From: Amycolatopsis acidicola
GTDB lineage: Bacteria; Actinomycetota; Actinomycetes; Mycobacteriales; Pseudonocardiaceae
Direction of reading: 5' to 3'
Length of the DNA stretch: 64,000 nt
NCBI RefSeq assembly: GCF_007713735.2
Contig: NZ_VMNW02000041.1
Location: forward strand, 1-64,000
A model generated the notes under the pieces. It searched no databases. It saw nothing but the letters and a program-made list of their open reading frames with translations, and was not told the origin of the DNA. Made by a program: the position numbers and the translations under genes. Below, in pieces: positions 32,831-40,335 of this stretch (the stretch's first letter is position 1; the number at the start of each line of letters is the position of its first letter).

Positions 32831-33730
32831 ATGCGGATCGTGTCGCTCCTGCCCGCCGCGACGGACATCGTCGCCGAGCTCGGGTGCCTGCCCGCGCTGG
32901 TCGGCCGCACCCACGAATGCGACTGGCCCGCCGCGGTCTCGACCGTGCCGGTGGTGACAGGCAGCGCGATCGAGCCGGAACGGCTCAGCAGCCGCGAAAT
33001 CTCCACCGCCGTGGGCGGGCACCAGGGCTCGTCGCTGTACGCGCTGGACTCCGAGCTGCTCGCCGGGCTGGCGCCGGATCTCGTGCTCACCCAGGACCTG
33101 TGCGAAGTCTGCGCGGTGTCCTATCGCCGGGTCACCGAAGCCGTGCGCGTGCTCGACGCGGGCGTGGAAGTCCTGAGCCTCGAACCCCGCACGCTCGACG
33201 GGATCTTCGACTGCCTGCGCCAGGTCGCGGACCGGCTCGGCGTCGACGCCGAGCCCCGCATCGCCGCACTCCAAACGCGCCTGGACGACGTGCGGCGGGC
33301 CGTCGCGGGCAGGCCGCGGCCGCGGGTGGCGGCCATCGAGTGGCTCGATCCGGTGTGGCCCGCCGGGCACTGGGTGCCGGAACAGCTCGACACGGCCGGC
33401 GGAATTCCCCTGCTGGCGAACACGGGCGAGCACACCGAGCCGGTGGACTGGCAGGCGGTGCTCGACGCCGGGCCCGAGGTGATCGCGCTGATGCCGTGCG
33501 GCCTCACGCCGGACAGGACGGTCGCCGAGCTGGACGTGCTCGCGACCCGGCCCGGCTGGGCTGACCTGCCCGCAGTCCGCGAAGGACGGGTGTGGGTGGT
33601 CGACGGCCCGGCCTACTTCAACCGGCCCGGGCCGCGCGTCGTCCGCGGCGCCGAGGTGCTCGCGCACGTCCTTCACGGAGTCACGGTCGGCGCCCCGGTG
33701 AGCCCGGGCGAAGCGCGTCTCGCCGGATAA
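32831..33730 (+). CDS. BtuF-like cobalamin/metal-binding fold protein
   Basis: A 299-residue type III periplasmic-binding fold protein (BtuF/FhuD superfamily): MRIVSLLPAATDIVAELGCL, LVGRTHECDWPAAV, LDSELLAGLAPDLVLTQDLC, and LPAVREGRVWVVDGPAYFNR near the end. There is no signal peptide or lipobox, and no transporter genes adjoin, so it is probably cytoplasmic. Such leaderless BtuF-like proteins are widespread and their role is unsettled; EVCAVSYRRV carries a Cys pair (DLCEVC) that could bind metal. ATG at 32831. Confidence 0.8.
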   Translation: MRIVSLLPAATDIVAELGCLPALVGRTHECDWPAAVSTVPVVTGSAIEPERLSSREISTAVGGHQGSSLYALDSELLAGLAPDLVLTQDLCEVCAVSYRRVTEAVRVLDAGVEVLSLEPRTLDGIFDCLRQVADRLGVDAEPRIAALQTRLDDVRRAVAGRPRPRVAAIEWLDPVWPAGHWVPEQLDTAGGIPLLANTGEHTEPVDWQAVLDAGPEVIALMPCGLTPDRTVAELDVLATRPGWADLPAVREGRVWVVDGPAYFNRPGPRVVRGAEVLAHVLHGVTVGAPVSPGEARLAG

Positions 33731-33744
33731 GAGCCTGGAGTCGC

Positions 33745-33774
33745 CCTCGTTGTCAGGCTATCCTGACAGCGAGG
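33745..33774. promoter_or_regulatory. Palindrome overlapping ribosome site of next gene
   Basis: CCTCGTTGTCAGG (33745-33757) and CCTGACAGCGAGG (33762-33774) form a 13-bp inverted repeat with one mismatch and the loop CTAT. Its core TGTCAGG-N4-CCTGACA is perfect. It ends 7 bp before the ATG at 33782, and the GAGG at its end may be part of the ribosome site. It may be an operator for the HTH-PASTA protein, an RNA switch for its start, or the terminator of the upstream gene. Confidence 0.55.
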
Positions 33775-33781
33775 TGAGGTC

Positions 33782-34381
33782 ATGGACCCGTGGGACGAAG
33801 CTCAGCAAGCGTGGCGGCGGCTCGCCGGGTGGTCGGGCTCGGCCCCGGGGGAAGCGCTTTCCGCGCTGGACGATCTCGGGCTGGTCCGGCGCCTGCTCGA
33901 TCAGACGGAGTTCGAGGCCGTGCGCACGGCCCGCGCCGAAGGCCGGTCGTGGTCTGAGATCGCCGTGCGCCTCGGCGTGACCAGGCAGTCGGCGTGGGAA
34001 CGCTGGCGGGACATCGACGAACCGGCGCCCGCTCCGGAGCCCGTCAGCGGCCGCTCGGCGCGGCACCGCCGCCGTTCGTCGGTGAAGGTACCCAACGTGA
34101 TCGGCCGGAGCATCGAGGACGCCCGCGCGTTGCTGGAGAAGGAAGACCTGCACGCGGTCAGCCCCGACCCCGGCGACGTGCCGCTGGACGTGCTCGACCG
34201 CCCGGGCGGCGTGGTGACCGACCAGAGCCCGGAATCCGGCGCCCGCGTGCCGCCCGGTTCGCTCGTGCGGCTGTGGGTGGACCGTGGCGAAGGTGGCGTG
34301 CGCGAGCCACGGCGGCCCGAACCTGAACCCCGGACCGGGCGCAAGATGAAAGACGAGATCACCGATCAGACGGTGAACTGA
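33782..34381 (+). CDS. HTH protein with C-terminal PASTA domain
   Basis: A 199-residue protein. Residues about 45-75 are a helix-turn-helix (AEGRSWSEIAVRLGVTRQSA, WERWRD), then a basic linker (RSARHRRRSSVK), and residues about 102-165 a PASTA domain (VPNVIGRSIEDARALLEKED, SPESGARVPPGSLVRLWVD). PASTA domains normally lie outside the cell on penicillin-binding proteins or Ser/Thr kinases and bind muropeptides; here there is no membrane segment, so a cytoplasmic DNA-binding role is indicated. The charged tail ends EITDQTVN. Confidence 0.72.
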   Translation: MDPWDEAQQAWRRLAGWSGSAPGEALSALDDLGLVRRLLDQTEFEAVRTARAEGRSWSEIAVRLGVTRQSAWERWRDIDEPAPAPEPVSGRSARHRRRSSVKVPNVIGRSIEDARALLEKEDLHAVSPDPGDVPLDVLDRPGGVVTDQSPESGARVPPGSLVRLWVDRGEGGVREPRRPEPEPRTGRKMKDEITDQTVN

Positions 34382-34388
34382 TTCTTCG

Positions 34389-34517
34389 TCACGGGCTTTC
34401 CGCGCCCGCGGCGACGGGCTCACGTTCGGCGCGCACCAGCAGTTCGGTCAGCACGGCTTCGAAAATCGGGGTCGGTTCGGCGGATTCGCCGGTCACCGGT
34501 TTTTCTTCGGGGTTCAT
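34389..34517 (-). CDS. Tiny conserved-looking acidic protein
   Basis: A 42-residue peptide, MNPEEKPVTGESAEPTPIFE at the N-terminus and AVLTELLVRAEREP next, an amphipathic helix. No family known. It is supported by its ATG overlapping the stop of the upstream gene by 4 bp (ATGA), and by the lack of another reading for this stretch. Convergent with the HTH-PASTA gene. Confidence 0.5.
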   Translation of the reverse strand: MNPEEKPVTGESAEPTPIFEAVLTELLVRAEREPVAAGAESP

Positions 34518-34747
34518 GACCGCTCCAGCACTTCGATGATGCTGTCCTTCCGGACGAGACTCGGCTCGATGTCGGCCGAGGAGCCGTCCGGCTGTACAGG
34601 CACCCACACGTGTGTGGTGTACCGGTCGAAAATCGGTTCTCCGACAACAGTTCCGCGCCTTGCCAGCCGCGCGGGTTCCCCCGTACGGGTGCGGATCGTG
34701 TAAGTGACCCGCGTGCCGTTACTCAAAGTATCCCGATCGTCCTTCAC
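34514..34747 (-). CDS. Small protein of unknown function
   Basis: A 77-residue protein with a beta-rich pattern: NGTRVTYTIRTRTGEPARLA, RRGTVVGEPIFDRYTTHVWV, VQPDGSSADIEPSLVRKDSI. It looks like a small SH3-like or OB-like barrel, as in proteins that carry a KOW or DUF1918-type fold, but I cannot name it. GTG start behind GAGGGGG. Coupled by ATGA to the tiny gene that follows. Confidence 0.6.
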   Translation of the reverse strand: MKDDRDTLSNGTRVTYTIRTRTGEPARLARRGTVVGEPIFDRYTTHVWVPVQPDGSSADIEPSLVRKDSIIEVLERS

Positions 34748-34790
34748 TAAACCCCCTCGCGTGCCGCGACCTCCTGCACTGCACAGCCCC

Positions 34791-34898
34791 GACGGTAATC
34801 ATCGGATTGCCCCGAACGAATCCCATACCCGGGTGAATTTTGATGTTGCCCGGTGTAATCGCCGCCACCGGGAAAAGAATTCCGCCGCTATTACCGTC
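34791..34898 (+). ncRNA. Candidate structured RNA or leader
   Basis: A 108-nt stretch closed by perfect 9-bp arms GACGGTAAT (34791-34799) and ATTACCGTC (34890-34898). Inside are GGATT/AATCC (34804-34808 with 34819-34823) and CCCGGTG/CACCGGG (34849-34855 with 34866-34872). The interior is AT-richer than the surroundings and holds no ORF. It lies 64 bp upstream of the gene at 34962, so it could be a cis-regulatory leader. Strand and function are guesses. Confidence 0.35.
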
Positions 34899-34961
34899 AC
34901 GAGCCCGTGCCACGGGCGTCCCAGCTTCGGCCGGCGGGGAACCGGCCTCGGGAGGGGTGAC

Positions 34962-35255
34962 ATGGGCACCGGCGACGATGGAGATGTGGCGGTACTGCAC
35001 TGTTTGCACACCCAGCTGCGGCTGCTCGCGGCCGCGATGACGGTGGACGCGAGCGCGCCCGAGGTGACGGCGATGCTCGCGGGTCTGGCGGACACCACCG
35101 CTGCCGCCAGCGCGGTGCTCGCCGTGGCTGAGCCCGGCACGCTGGACGTACTCGGCCGCGCGTTCGCCTACGCCAAGGCGCGACGGCACGACGAGAGCGC
35201 CACCGAGCTGGTGGCCGCGCACGGCCGGTTGTCCTTGCTGCTGCGGGAAACCTAG
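34962..35255 (+). CDS. Small helical protein of unknown function
   Basis: A 97-residue protein, all-helical by look: DVAVLHCLHTQLRLLAAAMT, EVTAMLAGLADTTAAASAVL, LDVLGRAFAYAKARRHDESA. No recognised family. Start ATG at 34962 with GGGAGGGG 5 bases upstream; the longer frame back to 34704 crosses the structured noncoding region. It ends 17 bp from the convergent selD stop. Confidence 0.6.
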   Translation: MGTGDDGDVAVLHCLHTQLRLLAAAMTVDASAPEVTAMLAGLADTTAAASAVLAVAEPGTLDVLGRAFAYAKARRHDESATELVAAHGRLSLLLRET

Positions 35256-35258
35256 CCG

Positions 35259-35269
35259 TCCACAGTGGA
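35259..35269. repeat. TCCACAGTGGA palindrome between convergent genes
   Basis: An exact copy of the window's recurrent 11-bp palindrome fills most of the 17-bp gap between the convergent stops of the gene at 34962 and selD. Too short for a terminator by itself. Confidence 0.7.
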
Positions 35270-35272
35270 GAA

Positions 35273-36274
35273 TCAGCGGACGACCACGGTGTGCTCTCCC
35301 CGGGCGGTGAGTTCGCCCACGACCGGCGCGCCCGGGATTTCCCCGGCCACGAGCAAGCCTCCCGAAGTCTGCGCGTCGGCGAGCAAGAGCGCCTCGTCCT
35401 CGCTGATGGCGCTGAGATCGGTGTGCGGGCGCACCCACTCGAGGTTCCGGCGCGTGCCCCCGCTGACGTAACCATCGCGCAGGGCTTCCCTCGCGCCGGG
35501 TAGGTAGGGCACGGCGGCGGAATCGAGCACCGCGGTGACCCCGCTGGCCCGCGCGAGCTTGTACAGATGCCCGAGCAGGCCGAACCCGGTCACGTCGGTG
35601 GCGCAGGTGATCCCCGCCCGCAGCGCCGCCGCCGACGCGGTGTCGTTGAGCGTGGTCATGGCGTCGATCGCGGCCGGAAAGCGCTCTCCGGTCGTTTTGT
35701 GCCGGGTGTTGAGCACGCCGATGCCCAGTGGCTTGGTCAGGGACAGGGGCGTGCCCGGTTCGCCGCTGTCGTTGCGCAGCAAGCGTTCCGGGTCCGCCGT
35801 GCCGGTGACGGCCAGCCCGTACTTGGGTTCCGGGTCGTCCACGCTGTGCCCGCCGGAGAGGTGGCAGTCCGCCGCGGTACACACGTCCAGACCACCGCGC
35901 AGCACGTCGGCGGCGAGCTCGAACGGCAGCGTTTCGCGCGGCCAGCCGAGCAGGTTCACCGCGACGACCGGCGTCCCGCCCATGGCGTAGACGTCGGAAA
36001 GCGCGTTGGCCGCTGCGATGCGGCCCCAGTCGTAGGGATCGTCGACCACGGGCGTGAAGAAGTCCGTGGTGGCTATCACCGCGAGCCCGTCCCGGATGCG
36101 CACCGCGGCCGCGTCGTCGCCCGCGTCCAGTCCAACGAGCAACTCGCCCGCGGGGTTACGCGGTCCGCGCCCGGTGAGCCCGGACACGACCTGTTCCAGT
36201 TCGCCCGGCGGGATCTTGCAGGCGCAGCCGCCGCCGTGCGCGTAGTGCGTGAGCCGTACCGTCATGCCCGCCAT
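35273..36274 (-). CDS. selD: Selenide, water dikinase
   Basis: A 333-residue SelD that makes selenophosphate from selenide and ATP. The N-terminus RLTHYAHGGGCACKIPPGEL holds the catalytic Cys/Lys loop (E. coli Cys17 and Lys20 region); here it is Cys and not selenocysteine. ATP/metal residues appear in LLVGLDAGDDAAAVRI, FFTPVVDDPYDWGRIAAANA, SDVYAMGG and LSGGHSVDDPEPKYGLAVTG. Start uncertain between ATG 36274 and ATG 36265. Divergent from selA across 59 bp, so both may be coregulated. Confidence 0.93.
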   Translation of the reverse strand: MAGMTVRLTHYAHGGGCACKIPPGELEQVVSGLTGRGPRNPAGELLVGLDAGDDAAAVRIRDGLAVIATTDFFTPVVDDPYDWGRIAAANALSDVYAMGGTPVVAVNLLGWPRETLPFELAADVLRGGLDVCTAADCHLSGGHSVDDPEPKYGLAVTGTADPERLLRNDSGEPGTPLSLTKPLGIGVLNTRHKTTGERFPAAIDAMTTLNDTASAAALRAGITCATDVTGFGLLGHLYKLARASGVTAVLDSAAVPYLPGAREALRDGYVSGGTRRNLEWVRPHTDLSAISEDEALLLADAQTSGGLLVAGEIPGAPVVGELTARGEHTVVVR

Positions 36275-36333
36275 TCTCGTTCCGCCGCCCGCGGAGCGCT
36301 GCGTACGAGCCGGGGACTTGGCAGGATGACGCC

Positions 36334-37620
36334 ATGACCGACCCGCGCCGATCCGTGCCGCGGACGGACGCCGTGCTCGCCCGTCCCGAACTCGGGCAGG
36401 CGCAACGCAGGCTCGGCCGTGGAGTCGTCAAAGCGGCCGTCGCGGCGGCGCAGCAGCGAGTTCGTGAAGGTTTTCTCAAGGCCGACGACGTGGTGGCCGA
36501 AGTGCTGGCCACACTGCCGCCCACGGCCGCCTCGTCGCGGCGGGTGCTCAACGCGACGGGCGTCATCGTGCACACCAACCTCGGGCGCGCGCCGTTGTCC
36601 GAGGCGGCGCTCGAAGCCGTCGCCGAGGCGGGCGGCTACACCGACGTCGAGTTCGATCTGGAGACCGGGCGCCGCGCCAAGCGAGGCGCGGGAGCGCTCG
36701 CCGCGCTAGCCGAGGCCGTGCCCGCCGCGGACGAGGTGCATGTCGTCAACAACAACGCGGCCGCCCTCCTGCTCACGGCGCTGGAACTGGCGCCCGGCAA
36801 GGAAATCGTGCTCAGCCGCGGCGAGCTGGTGGAGATCGGCGACGGGTTCCGCATCCCGGAACTCCTGGAGTCCGCGGGCGCGAAGCTGCGCGAAGTCGGG
36901 ACCACGAACCGGACCCACGTGCGGGACTACGCCGAAGCGATCGGCCCGGCCACCGGGTTCGTGCTCAAGATCCACCCGTCGAACTTCCGGATCACCGGGT
37001 TCACCGCCAGCCCCGGCCTCGGCGAGCTGGCCGGTCTCGGCGTCCCGCTGGTGGCCGACATCGGTTCCGGCCTGCTCGCCCCGCATCCGGCGCTGCCCGA
37101 CGAGCCGGACGCGGAAAGCGCGCTGCGGGCCGGCGCGAGCCTGGTCACGGCGAGTGGTGACAAGCTGCTCGGCGGCCCGCAGGCCGGGCTGATTCTCGGC
37201 GACGCGGAGCTCGTCCAGCGCCTGCGGCGCAATCCCGCGGCGCGGGCCCTGCGCGTCGACAAGCTGACGTTGGCCGCACTGGAGGCTTCGCTGCGCGGGC
37301 CGGTGCCGCCGGTGCGGGCAGCCCTGGACACGTCACTGAAAAGCCTGACGGAACGGGCGGAACGGCTCGCGGAGACGCTGGCCGAATTCGGCGCGCGGGC
37401 GGTCGGCAGCGTCGCCGAAGTCGGTGGCGGTGGCGCGCCCGGCGTGCCGCTGCCGAGCGCCGCGGTGAGCCTCCCCCGGCGGTATGCGGAGCTGCTGCGC
37501 GCGGGCACGCCACCGGTGGTCGGGCGGCTCGAGCGGGACCGGTGCCTGCTGGATCTGCGCACCGTCGCCCCGGACCAGGACGGTGAGCTGGCGGAGGCGG
37601 TGCGCCGGTGCGCGTCGTAG
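36334..37620 (+). CDS. selA: L-seryl-tRNA(Sec) selenium transferase
   Basis: A 428-residue PLP enzyme that converts Ser-tRNA(Sec) to Sec-tRNA(Sec). Conserved: RRVLNATGVIVHTNLGRAPL near the N-terminus, EVHVVNNNAAALLLTALELA, VLSRGELVEIGDGFRIPELL, and the PLP-lysine segment VTASGDKLLGGPQAGLILG. Length is slightly below the E. coli enzyme (463). Start ATG at 36334. Overlaps selB by 13 bp. Confidence 0.94.
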   Translation: MTDPRRSVPRTDAVLARPELGQAQRRLGRGVVKAAVAAAQQRVREGFLKADDVVAEVLATLPPTAASSRRVLNATGVIVHTNLGRAPLSEAALEAVAEAGGYTDVEFDLETGRRAKRGAGALAALAEAVPAADEVHVVNNNAAALLLTALELAPGKEIVLSRGELVEIGDGFRIPELLESAGAKLREVGTTNRTHVRDYAEAIGPATGFVLKIHPSNFRITGFTASPGLGELAGLGVPLVADIGSGLLAPHPALPDEPDAESALRAGASLVTASGDKLLGGPQAGLILGDAELVQRLRRNPAARALRVDKLTLAALEASLRGPVPPVRAALDTSLKSLTERAERLAETLAEFGARAVGSVAEVGGGGAPGVPLPSAAVSLPRRYAELLRAGTPPVVGRLERDRCLLDLRTVAPDQDGELAEAVRRCAS

Positions 37621-39341
37621 CGACCGCGGGCCACGTCGACCACGGCAAGTCCACGCTGATCCGCGCGCTGACCGGGATGGAACCCGACCGCTGGGCGGAG
37701 GAACGCCGGCGCGGGCTGACCCTCGACCTCGGCTTCGCCTGGACCACGCTCGCTGGCACGACGTTCGCCTTCGTCGACGTGCCAGGGCACGAACGTTTCG
37801 TGGCCAACATGCTCGCCGGGGTCGGCACGGCGCCGCCGGTGCTGTTCGTCGTCGCCGCGGACGAGGGCTGGATGCCGCAGTCCGAGGAGCATCTGTCCGC
37901 TTTGGACGCCCTCGGCGTGCGGCACGGACTGCTCGCGGTCACCAAGGCCGACCGCGCGGACCCCGGCCCCGCGCTCGCGCAGGCCCGCGCGCGGCTCGCG
38001 GAAACATCGCTGGGCGAGGTGCCCGCCGTCGCGGTCAGCGGAGCGACCGGGGCAGGACTGCCCGAGCTGCGCACGGAACTGACCCGGCTCGCGGCCCGGC
38101 TGCCCGCGCCGGACACCGCCGCCGACGTCCGGCTCTGGGTGGACCGCAGCTTCAGCATCCGGGGTGCGGGCACGGTGGTCACCGGGACGCTGACGGCCGG
38201 AAGTGTGCGTGCCGGCGGCGAACTCGTAGTCGCCGACGGCACTTCGGTACACATCCGCGGTCTGCAGCTGCTGGGCGAATCCCGGGACGAAGCCGCCGCC
38301 GTCGCCCGCGTGGCGCTGAACCTGCGGGGAGTGGACCGCGAGCGGATCGCCCGCGGCGACGCGCTGCTCACCCCGGGCGCCTGGTTCACCACGACCGAGG
38401 CGGATGTCCGGCTGCGCGGCGCCGAGGCGGCTGAACTCCAGCGGAACTTGGTGCTGCATCTGGGTTCCGCCGGGGTGAACTGCCGGATCCGCCCGCTCGG
38501 CCGCGACACCGCGCGGCTGATCCTTTCGCGCGCGTTGCCGCTGCGCCGGGGCGATCGCGGGCTGCTGCGCGATCCCGGCGAACACCGGATCCCGGCCGGG
38601 ATCGACGTGCTCGACGCCCGCCCGCCGCGCCTGCGGGGGCGGGGCGCCGCGCGCGCCCGCGACGCCGAACTGTCCGCGCCGCCCCGTATCCCGCGTTTCC
38701 TGCGCGCGAGCGAAGCGCACGCGCGCGGCCTTCCGGAAACCGGTCTGCGCGTGGGGGAATGGCTGGTCGACGAGGAAAACTGGGCCACGCTGCGAGCCCG
38801 CGCGGTGCCCGTCGCCGGTGCCTGGCTGGCCGAACATCCCGTGGCCGCGGGAATGCCGGTCGACGCGCTCGCGCAGCGGCTCGAGCTGCCCTCGGCGTTG
38901 GCCGGGCCGCTGTTGGAGGGCACCACATTGACCGTGGCGGAGGGGCTCGTGCGGCGGCCGGGCACGGCGCTGCCCGCGCGAGTGGACAGTGCGGTGCGGG
39001 AAATCGAGGAAAAACTGGCGGACCGCCCGTTCCGCGCCCCGGAAGCGGGCGAACTGCGGGCGCTCGGGCTCGGCGTGAAGGAACTGGCGGCGGCCGAACG
39101 CGCCGGCAGGCTGACCCGGATCACCTCGGAAGTCGTGCTGGGGCCCGGCGCGCTCGAACGAGCGGCCGGGATACTCGAAGGACTCGGCGCGGATTTCACC
39201 GTGAGCGACGCCCGCCGCGCGCTGGACAGCACCCGCCGCGTCGTCGTCCCCCTCCTGGAACTGCTGGACGGCAAGGGTTTCACCCGGCGGCGGGAGGACG
39301 GCACCCGGCGGCTGCGAGTGGAGTCCACAAAGGACCGGTGA
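37608..39341 (+). CDS. selB: Selenocysteine-specific elongation factor
   Basis: A 577-residue SelB. The GTPase has G1 ATAGHVDHGKSTLIRALTGM, the SelB-type switch RRRGLTLDLGFAWT, G3 FVDVPGHERFVANML and G4 AVTKADRAD. EF-Tu-like domains 2 and 3 follow (RGAGTVVTGTLTAGSVRAGG), then winged-helix repeats at the C-terminus that read the SECIS hairpin (VSDARRALDSTRRVVVPLLE near the end). It delivers Sec-tRNA to UGA codons. Starts inside selA (13-bp overlap). No selenoprotein gene is recognisable in this window. Confidence 0.94.
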   Translation: MRVVATAGHVDHGKSTLIRALTGMEPDRWAEERRRGLTLDLGFAWTTLAGTTFAFVDVPGHERFVANMLAGVGTAPPVLFVVAADEGWMPQSEEHLSALDALGVRHGLLAVTKADRADPGPALAQARARLAETSLGEVPAVAVSGATGAGLPELRTELTRLAARLPAPDTAADVRLWVDRSFSIRGAGTVVTGTLTAGSVRAGGELVVADGTSVHIRGLQLLGESRDEAAAVARVALNLRGVDRERIARGDALLTPGAWFTTTEADVRLRGAEAAELQRNLVLHLGSAGVNCRIRPLGRDTARLILSRALPLRRGDRGLLRDPGEHRIPAGIDVLDARPPRLRGRGAARARDAELSAPPRIPRFLRASEAHARGLPETGLRVGEWLVDEENWATLRARAVPVAGAWLAEHPVAAGMPVDALAQRLELPSALAGPLLEGTTLTVAEGLVRRPGTALPARVDSAVREIEEKLADRPFRAPEAGELRALGLGVKELAAAERAGRLTRITSEVVLGPGALERAAGILEGLGADFTVSDARRALDSTRRVVVPLLELLDGKGFTRRREDGTRRLRVESTKDR

Positions 39342-39345
39342 GCGG

Positions 39346-39453
39346 GATTACCCGCCCCGTGCGGGGTATGGGGGGTTGCTTTCGCGGCCAGACTGATTAC
39401 GGTCGGGATTGTCCCCGGGCTGGACCCTCCAGCCCGCCGCTTTCTTCAGCGGC
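39346..39453 (+). promoter_or_regulatory. SigF/SigB-like promoter and double-hairpin leader
   Basis: GATT (39346-39349), 14-base spacer, GGGTAT (39364-39369) resembles the GTTT-N-GGGTAT promoters of SigF/SigB-type stress sigma factors. Downstream are two adjacent stem-loops: GGGCTGG/CCAGCCC (39417-39423, 39429-39435) and GCCGCT/AGCGGC (39436-39441, 39448-39453). They may end the selB transcript or lie in the leader of the STAS gene, whose ATG is at 39483. Confidence 0.4.
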
Positions 39454-39482
39454 ACCGGTTGTGCACATCTGGAGGGCGGAGA

Positions 39483-39878
39483 ATGACTTACATGCCTGAG
39501 ATTCCCGGCACGCCGGGCAGAGCCCCGCGGGATCTGCGGGTGCGCAGGGAAACAGGGGAGCACGCGGTGGTGGTCCGGGTCGCCGGGGAGGTCGACCTGG
39601 CCAACGCCGGGCATCTGGCGCAACAGCTGAGGGAAGCGCGGCGGGAAGCGGCGTCGGGGCGGCTGATCGCGGACCTGGCCGAGGTGGGGTTCCTCGGGTC
39701 CTCGGGGCTGGTCGTGCTGGTGCGGGAGCTCGAAAGCTGTGACAGGTGCGGGGTGTCGCTGCGGATCGTCAGCTCGTCGCGGCCCGTGCTGCGCTCGATC
39801 ACGATGTCCGGGCTGGGCGAGGTGCTCCCGGTTTCACCCACGATGGACGAGGCGCTGGCCGCGGTCCAGTCCCCTTGA
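39483..39878 (+). CDS. STAS-domain anti-sigma factor antagonist
   Basis: A 131-residue SpoIIAA/RsbV-like protein: VVVRVAGEVDLANAGHLAQQ, then LIADLAEVGFLGSSGLVVLV with the phosphorylatable Ser in the GSSG loop, and SLRIVSSSRPVLRSITMSGL. Unphosphorylated antagonists free a sigma-B/F-type factor from its anti-sigma kinase. Start ATG behind GGAGGGCGGAGA. The promoter region itself has a SigF/SigB-like look, which would make a feed-forward loop. No partner kinase lies nearby. Confidence 0.88.
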   Translation: MTYMPEIPGTPGRAPRDLRVRRETGEHAVVVRVAGEVDLANAGHLAQQLREARREAASGRLIADLAEVGFLGSSGLVVLVRELESCDRCGVSLRIVSSSRPVLRSITMSGLGEVLPVSPTMDEALAAVQSP

Positions 39879-39909
39879 CTGTCCACAACGGACGAGCGGC
39901 GCCGCCTGA

Positions 39910-40317
39910 TCAGCTCGCGCGGCGGGCGATGCCCCGCAACAGCCGGGGCACCAGCACCCGGTGCGCCCCGCTGCCGATCACGGCCGCCCGGTAGAGGCGG
40001 CCGAGCACACCGGGGAACTCCGCGTACGAACGCGCGCTGAGCTTTGTCCGATCGCCATCGGGCTCGACGAGGAACACCAGTTCGTAGCGGGAGAAATGGT
40101 GCCGCCCGGTCAGCCGCAGGCGTTGCGGCGGCACGGTGTCGGCCACCGTGAACCCGGGCGGCCCGTCCCCTCGCGGGCCGGCACCCACCAGCCGGGCCAC
40201 CACCTCCGCGCCCGGTTGCCGGGCGTGGAGCAGGTCGGTGAGGGACTGCCACACCGCGCCCTGCGAAGCGCCGGTCAGCACGTGGTGCTCGTCGAGGAAG
40301 GGCGGTCGCTCGTCCAT
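39910..40317 (-). CDS. DUF2867 family protein (SRPBCC-like)
   Basis: A 135-residue protein: FTVADTVPPQRLRLTGRHHF, SRYELVFLVEPDGDRTKLSA, SYAEFPGVLGRLYRAAVIGS, GAHRVLVPRLLRGIAR. I take it as DUF2867, an SRPBCC-like fold probably binding a hydrophobic ligand. Upstream on the same strand by 18 bp is the FUSC gene, so the two may form an operon. Convergent with the STAS gene. Confidence 0.65.
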   Translation of the reverse strand: MDERPPFLDEHHVLTGASQGAVWQSLTDLLHARQPGAEVVARLVGAGPRGDGPPGFTVADTVPPQRLRLTGRHHFSRYELVFLVEPDGDRTKLSARSYAEFPGVLGRLYRAAVIGSGAHRVLVPRLLRGIARRAS

Positions 40318-40335
40318 ACCTCCCAGGAAACCACG

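Noticed and set aside
39342-39482. Possible tRNA(Sec) gene (selC) after selB
   Set aside because: The stem-loops here do not form a cloverleaf; there is no GGTTCGA T-loop or TCA anticodon arm of the right form.
39885-39897. DnaA box or replication origin (TGTCCACA)
   Set aside because: Isolated matches belong to the general TCCACA-rich palindrome family; there is no box cluster and no dnaA/dnaN.
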